A DNA stretch of 64,000 nucleotides, taken from NCBI GenBank assembly GCA_027019265.1, contig JALUWX010000020.1, positions 1 to 64,000 of the forward strand, given 5' to 3'. Position numbers and translations under genes: made by a program. Below, piece by piece: positions 60,091 through 64,000 of the stretch; the stretch's first letter is position 1; the number at the start of each line of letters is the position of its first letter. The notes below the pieces were generated by a model, which saw only the letters and a program-made list of their open reading frames with translations, was not told where the DNA came from and made no database searches. The stretch comes from Phycisphaerales bacterium. GTDB lineage: Bacteria > Planctomycetota > Phycisphaerae > Phycisphaerales > UBA1924.

Positions 60091-62448
60091 TCACGGACAC
60101 CCCTGAGCAAAGTCCCCCAGGAACGCGCTCAGATCAAAGAAATCGAACGACGTATCCCCGTTGTAATCGAGCTGCCCCGTCAGCAGCTCGCTCAGGTCGA
60201 AGAAATCGACCCCCCCGTCCGAGTTCAGATCCACGGGACAATCCATCGCCGAGTTGAGGTACACATCCACCTGGTCGTTGGTGTTGTCCTGGACGTAGTC
60301 CAGATCCCCGTCCCCGTCCACGTCCACCCAGTCTCCGAACCCTGGATACGCCGGCGCAAACCGCACCACCCGGTCGTACGTCCCGATCGAATCCGCGAGC
60401 CCGAACACGAACCCGGGCTCGTCCGTGAAAATCCCGAAGTCCAGCACCCCGTCCCCATCGAGATCGATCTGTGTCCCGTCGAGCCCCTCGTCGAAGTAGA
60501 AGTACTCGCGCTGGTTGAACTGACCCGTCCCGCTGATGTTCTTCATGATCCCGACCGCGCGGCGCCCCTGCCCCGGAACGAGCCCAACCAGCTTCACATC
60601 GATGTCCCCGTCCCCCTCGTAATCCAGGAGCTCGATCGAGTCCGCGTCCATGAACGAGTTGTACAGCAGCTGCGCCCCGAACCCACCAAGCCCGTCGCCC
60701 TCCATCACCACCGTCCGCTCGTCCGGCGAGTTCACGAACCCGACCAGATCGATAAACGTGTCCCCGTTCACATCCGCGAACTCGAACTCCTGAACGAAGC
60801 CCCCGAGGAACACGGGCTCCTGAAGTTCAAAATCGAACCCGCCCTCGTTCCGCAAAACCCAGAGCGAATAGTCCGGGCTGGAGAACGTCCTGAACATCAG
60901 ATCAAGATCCCCGTCCTGATCGAAGTCACGAGCCATCAACAGATCCTTGAAAAACCCCGACTGAGAACCCCGGAGCTCGAACAACCCACCCTCGACATTC
61001 TCGTAGAACGTCAATCGCCCGGCCAATGTGTCGTGCACATACAGGTCCTCGTCCCCGTCCGCGTCGAGATCCACAACCTGTGTCTCGATATCAAAGTGGA
61101 ACCCGACGTTCTCGATCACACCGAGCGACGTGAACCCCGACTGCGCATCGAACCCGTAGATCCGGAGCCGGGTCGGCTCGATCTCGTGCAGCACGAACTC
61201 CTCCCCATCCTCCCCGTCACAGTCCACCCAGAACGACCGTGCAAACTCCGTCATCGTCGGAGCCAGCCCATCACCACGGACATACCGTCGCCCCGCGCCG
61301 TACATCCCGCCCTCGCGCCCGAAGAACACCCGGGTCGATCCGGAAATATCAGAAGCCGACACCAGATCCATGCGCCCATCGCCGTTCAGATCCCCCAGCG
61401 CGATCCCGACATCCTCCCGACCGCTCGGCCCGTACACCGGCGCCCCCAGCACACCCGAGCCGTCGTTGAACAGCACCACGCTGAACTGCGCCCGGAAATC
61501 CTCGAATCGGCACACCACATCGAGATCCCCGTCCCCGTCCACATCAGCGATCTTCGTGTCCTGAAAATCATCGCCGAGCGTGTAGAACGACTCGGGCGCA
61601 AACGTCCCGTCCCCGTGGTTCATCAGCACACTCACGTCCTCGCTATCCAGGTTCGAGCACACGATATCCAGATCCCCGTCCCCGTCCATATCCGCGAGGT
61701 TCGCCCCCCAGGGCAACGCCCCAACGCTGTACCGATCGTCGAACGCAAGCATCGACGACCCGAGCCCCGGGTCACCCGTGTTCAGATACACCTCGACCGT
61801 GTACTCGTGCGCGATCGTGATCACCAGATCCACGAGCCCGTCCCCGTTCACATCCCCCATCGCGCCCCCGCTCGGACGATCCCCGCACGGGACATCCGCG
61901 AACACCTCCATCCCCTTCGCGCCGTGGTTGAGCACCACCGTGTACGCATCAAGGAACCGATCGATCACCACGAGATCCCGATCCCCGTCGTTGTCCAGAT
62001 CCCCCGACACAAGATGGTTCGTGATCGAGCCGTTCCACGTCACCAGGGTCCGCTCGAACACCCCACCACCCATGTTCACCATGACAACAAAGATCCCCCC
62101 GGCCTCGGACACGACCACCAGATCATTCAGCGCGTCCCCGTTCGCATCGAGGATCTCGAACTCCAGATACGTACCGAATATATCGATCTCACCCAGCACC
62201 GGACCCGAGAACCCACCCGCGCCATCGCCGTGCCGGATCTCGAACTCACCCGTGTCGTGCATGGTCACGATGTCATCGATCCCGTCCCCGTTCATGTCCC
62301 CGATCCGCACCGCCGACGGATCACCAGCAACCGAAGGATCCGAATCGAAGACGAGATCATCCCCGAACAGCGACACCCCGACGGGCTCCCCCCCCATCGC
62401 CACCCCACAACCACACACAACAACCCCGAGCATCGCCTTCAAACGCAT
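60091..62448 (-). CDS. Large secreted FG-GAP-repeat protein with dockerin-like tail (paralogue 2)
   Basis: The 785-residue protein has a signal peptide (AMLGVVVCGCGVAMG), about a dozen FG-GAP-type repeats with D-x-D-G-D-G loops, and a C-terminal tail (GGVDFFDLSELL, DTSFDFFDLSAFL, QGCP) nearly identical to that of paralogue 1. The body is more diverged than the tail, so either the tails are under stronger selection or gene conversion acts on them. The ATG at 62448 has GAGGAGG before it. It lies directly upstream of paralogue 1 on the same strand but has its own promoter. Confidence 0.82.
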   Translation of the reverse strand: MRLKAMLGVVVCGCGVAMGGEPVGVSLFGDDLVFDSDPSVAGDPSAVRIGDMNGDGIDDIVTMHDTGEFEIRHGDGAGGFSGPVLGEIDIFGTYLEFEILDANGDALNDLVVVSEAGGIFVVMVNMGGGVFERTLVTWNGSITNHLVSGDLDNDGDRDLVVIDRFLDAYTVVLNHGAKGMEVFADVPCGDRPSGGAMGDVNGDGLVDLVITIAHEYTVEVYLNTGDPGLGSSMLAFDDRYSVGALPWGANLADMDGDGDLDIVCSNLDSEDVSVLMNHGDGTFAPESFYTLGDDFQDTKIADVDGDGDLDVVCRFEDFRAQFSVVLFNDGSGVLGAPVYGPSGREDVGIALGDLNGDGRMDLVSASDISGSTRVFFGREGGMYGAGRRYVRGDGLAPTMTEFARSFWVDCDGEDGEEFVLHEIEPTRLRIYGFDAQSGFTSLGVIENVGFHFDIETQVVDLDADGDEDLYVHDTLAGRLTFYENVEGGLFELRGSQSGFFKDLLMARDFDQDGDLDLMFRTFSSPDYSLWVLRNEGGFDFELQEPVFLGGFVQEFEFADVNGDTFIDLVGFVNSPDERTVVMEGDGLGGFGAQLLYNSFMDADSIELLDYEGDGDIDVKLVGLVPGQGRRAVGIMKNISGTGQFNQREYFYFDEGLDGTQIDLDGDGVLDFGIFTDEPGFVFGLADSIGTYDRVVRFAPAYPGFGDWVDVDGDGDLDYVQDNTNDQVDVYLNSAMDCPVDLNSDGGVDFFDLSELLTGQLDYNGDTSFDFFDLSAFLGDFAQGCP

Positions 62449-62476
62449 CACATCCCTCCTCAGATTGAGCCCGCCC

Positions 62477-62504
62477 ATCCTACAGCACCCCGCTCCCCCC
62501 ACAA
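62477..62504 (-). promoter_or_regulatory. Promoter of FG-GAP paralogue 2
   Basis: On the minus strand TTGTGG (62504-62499) and TAGGAT (62482-62477) are 16 bases apart, with the CTGTAGGATGGG context shared with paralogue 1. The leader to the ATG at 62448 is about 20 to 25 bases. Confidence 0.55.
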
Positions 62505-62604
62505 CCCAATGTTCACAAAAGATCCGCCGAACATCGTCCGACAACACCCCTGAGTACACTCCCGCACCCTTCCCACCTCCTCACCAAGGACCAAGGACAC
62601 ACCC

Positions 62605-63711
62605 ATGCGCTACGCGATGATCATGGCCGGCGGCTCAGGCACACGACTCTGGCCCATGTCCCGTGACGGACAACCCAAACAACTCATCGAGTTCATCCAC
62701 CAACCCGACGGCTCCCGCGCCTCACTCCTCTCCCTCGCCGCGGAGCGTATGAACTACATCGCCGACCCCTCGCGCCAGTTCATCTGCACCGGGGAACGCT
62801 ACCGCGCGCACATCAACGCCTCCCTCCCCTCCTTCCCCAACGACAACATCCTCGGAGAGCCCGAGCCGCGCGACACCGTCAACGCCGTCGCCTTCGGCGC
62901 CGCTGTCTTCGCCAAGCAAGACCCCGACGCAATCTTCTCCGTCCTCACCGCCGACCAGCTCATCGAACCCGCGGACATCTTCAACGCCGCGATGGAACTC
63001 GGGTACGAGCTCGTCGAAGCCGACAACTCCCGACTCGTCACCTTCGGGATCACCCCCACCCACCCCGCAACCGGCTACGGCTACATCGAGCAGGGCCGAC
63101 CCATCGAGAACACCGACAACAACGCCTACATCGTCGAACGCTTCGTCGAAAAGCCCCAGCTCGAAACCGCGGAGGCCTACATCGAGTCCGGGCGCTTCGA
63201 ATGGAACGCAGGGATGTTCGTCTTCCACGCGCAGACCTTCCTCGAGCTCTACAAACGCTACCTCCCCAACAACGCGGACCTCATCGACCAACTCGCCGAA
63301 GCGTGGGGCACCGACAAACAACAACAGGTCCTCGACGACGTCTACCCCCAGCTCGACAAAACCTCCGTGGACTACGGGGTCATGGAGCCCGCGTCCAACG
63401 CCCCCGACGTCACCATCGTCGGCGTCAAGATGCCCATCACCTGGCTCGACGTCGGATCATGGCCGGCCTACGCCGAAACCCTCCCCCCCGACAATCACGA
63501 CAACCGAATCGCCGGGGTCAACCTCACCGCCCTCGACGCGCACAACAACGTCGTCATCGGGGAGGGGATGGAAGACAACCACACCATCGCCATGGTCGGG
63601 GTCGACGACCTCATCGTCGTCCGGACCGCGCGCGCGACCCTCATCATCCCCAAGGACCGCGCCCAGGACATCAAGAAGCTCCACGAGCGTCTCACCGACG
63701 ACCTGCGCTGA
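62605..63711 (+). CDS. manC: Mannose-1-phosphate guanylyltransferase
   Basis: The 368-residue protein makes GDP-mannose from GTP and mannose-1-phosphate. It has the pyrophosphorylase loop MAGGSGTRLWPMSR at the N-terminus, the acidic DTVNAVAFGA segment, FVEKP near residue 193, NAGMFVF and DVGSWPAY, all conserved in GMP enzymes. It lacks the C-terminal isomerase domain of two-domain ManC. GDP-mannose would feed glycan synthesis, in keeping with the other sugar enzymes in the window. The ATG at 62605 is the natural start. Confidence 0.92.
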   Translation: MRYAMIMAGGSGTRLWPMSRDGQPKQLIEFIHQPDGSRASLLSLAAERMNYIADPSRQFICTGERYRAHINASLPSFPNDNILGEPEPRDTVNAVAFGAAVFAKQDPDAIFSVLTADQLIEPADIFNAAMELGYELVEADNSRLVTFGITPTHPATGYGYIEQGRPIENTDNNAYIVERFVEKPQLETAEAYIESGRFEWNAGMFVFHAQTFLELYKRYLPNNADLIDQLAEAWGTDKQQQVLDDVYPQLDKTSVDYGVMEPASNAPDVTIVGVKMPITWLDVGSWPAYAETLPPDNHDNRIAGVNLTALDAHNNVVIGEGMEDNHTIAMVGVDDLIVVRTARATLIIPKDRAQDIKKLHERLTDDLR

Positions 63712-63717
63712 TCCTCA

Positions 63718-64000
63718 TCAGTCCTCCAGCATCGACTTGATCCGCTCGAGCACCCCGTGCCCTTCGAGCCGCGCGTTCCGCTGCGCGTGCTCCAGCGCCC
63801 CCCGGCCATCGACACTCACCGCGCGCACATCCGCGCCGTGATCCAGCAGCATCCCCACCATCCCGGGTGAACCCTGCGCGAGCGCCATCAGCAAAGGCGT
63901 CATCGCGAACGGCTCATACCCGTCGTTCACGTCGCACCCCGCTTCGATCATCGCTTCGATGAACCCCACATCCGCGCCGCGCTCCATCGCGACCATCACC
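63718..64000 (-). CDS. Ankyrin-repeat protein, 5' end off the window
   Basis: The visible 94 codons contain at least two ankyrin repeats: FIEAMIEAGCDVNDGYEPFAMTPLLMAL and MVGMLLDHGADVRAVSVDGRGALEHA. The frame stays open to the right edge, so the N-terminus is missing; the in-frame GTG and ATG at 63999 and 63996 need not be the start. Ankyrin proteins mediate protein contacts. It faces the manC gene tail to tail six bases away. Confidence 0.75.
   Translation of the reverse strand, partial: VMVAMERGADVGFIEAMIEAGCDVNDGYEPFAMTPLLMALAQGSPGMVGMLLDHGADVRAVSVDGRGALEHAQRNARLEGHGVLERIKSMLED

Noticed and set aside
57656-62448. Repeated D-x-D-G-D-G coding units as a CRISPR or tandem DNA repeat array
   Set aside because: The periodicity is at the protein level, unit lengths vary and there are no constant repeats with unique spacers. 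No CRISPR array is seen anywhere in the window.
60034-62553. Plus-strand open frame of 839 codons, and a similar one of 759 codons at 57827-60106
   Set aside because: They are antisense to the FG-GAP genes. The calcium-loop codons GAT/GAC-GGN read backwards give few stops, and the translations are His/Arg/Pro-rich with no motif.

Overview
The window is about two thirds G+C and almost fully coding. Its gene content points to a planctomycete of the Phycisphaerae type: short-motif exosortase-tail proteins with a VPAP...RRRR ending, pseudopilins with the [20 protein letters not shown] leader, FG-GAP proteins with a dockerin-like tail ending in GCP, a FliN, and several families recognised only as conserved hypotheticals. 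Assignment is by gene content, not by a marker-gene search.

Layout. 1-3.1 kb: a DUF1444 gene (cut by the left edge), acpP-fabF, and fliN behind a textbook sigma-54 site. 3.1-10.5 kb: a pseudopilin, a GH15 glucoamylase-like enzyme, RecQ, an FKBP, a glycosyltransferase, a lipoprotein and a VOC protein. 10.5-14.5 kb: the rest of the fatty-acid cluster, rpmF-plsX-fabH-fabD-fabG, on the minus strand and separated from acpP-fabF. 14.7-17.7 kb: tRNA-Lys(CTT), two hypothetical genes, then a cobalamin riboswitch with its own promoter leading into an exosortase-type surface protein and a BFD-like [2Fe-2S] protein. 17.7-23.2 kb: a second pseudopilin operon, a nitroreductase, two paralogous PAS-like/LuxR regulators flanking a sulfotransferase, and a metallophosphoesterase. 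23.2-25.7 kb: an aspartyl-protease-like secreted protein, then a REP/RAYT island (transposase plus three REP hairpins) with lower-G+C membrane genes. 25.7-35.4 kb: lepA, a glycine-zipper lipoprotein, a large secreted unknown, a BatA/VWA protein with rlmE, a surface protein, a PNGase F-like secreted protein and an ISC-type ferredoxin.

35.4-44.3 kb: a DPM-like glycosyltransferase coupled to a LAB_N membrane protein and two hypotheticals, a third VPAP-tail protein, MoxR, a tRNA with a Cys anticodon but a long variable arm, a secreted unknown, and a DinB-NRDE-nuoH operon. 44.4-54.8 kb: hydrolase-GH3, lolC-lolD, an M1-like peptidase lipoprotein, a 19-codon small ORF, an HTH protein and comM. 54.9-64 kb: a soluble CapD-type epimerase with a GNAT protein, ruvA, two large FG-GAP/dockerin-tail paralogues with matching promoters, mannose-1-phosphate guanylyltransferase, and an ankyrin protein cut by the right edge.

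Themes. Envelope and surface functions dominate (lipoprotein export, exosortase substrates, pseudopilins, sugar-nucleotide and glycan enzymes). Convergent genes are packed to zero or even negative spacing, and many operon genes overlap by four bases (ATGA or GTGA). Several genes at the head of transcription units carry a -10-like hexamer 5-7 bases before the start codon and no ribosome binding site, suggesting leaderless mRNAs. The most distinctive items are the B12-controlled surface protein, the class-II-shaped tRNA-Cys, and the REP/RAYT island.
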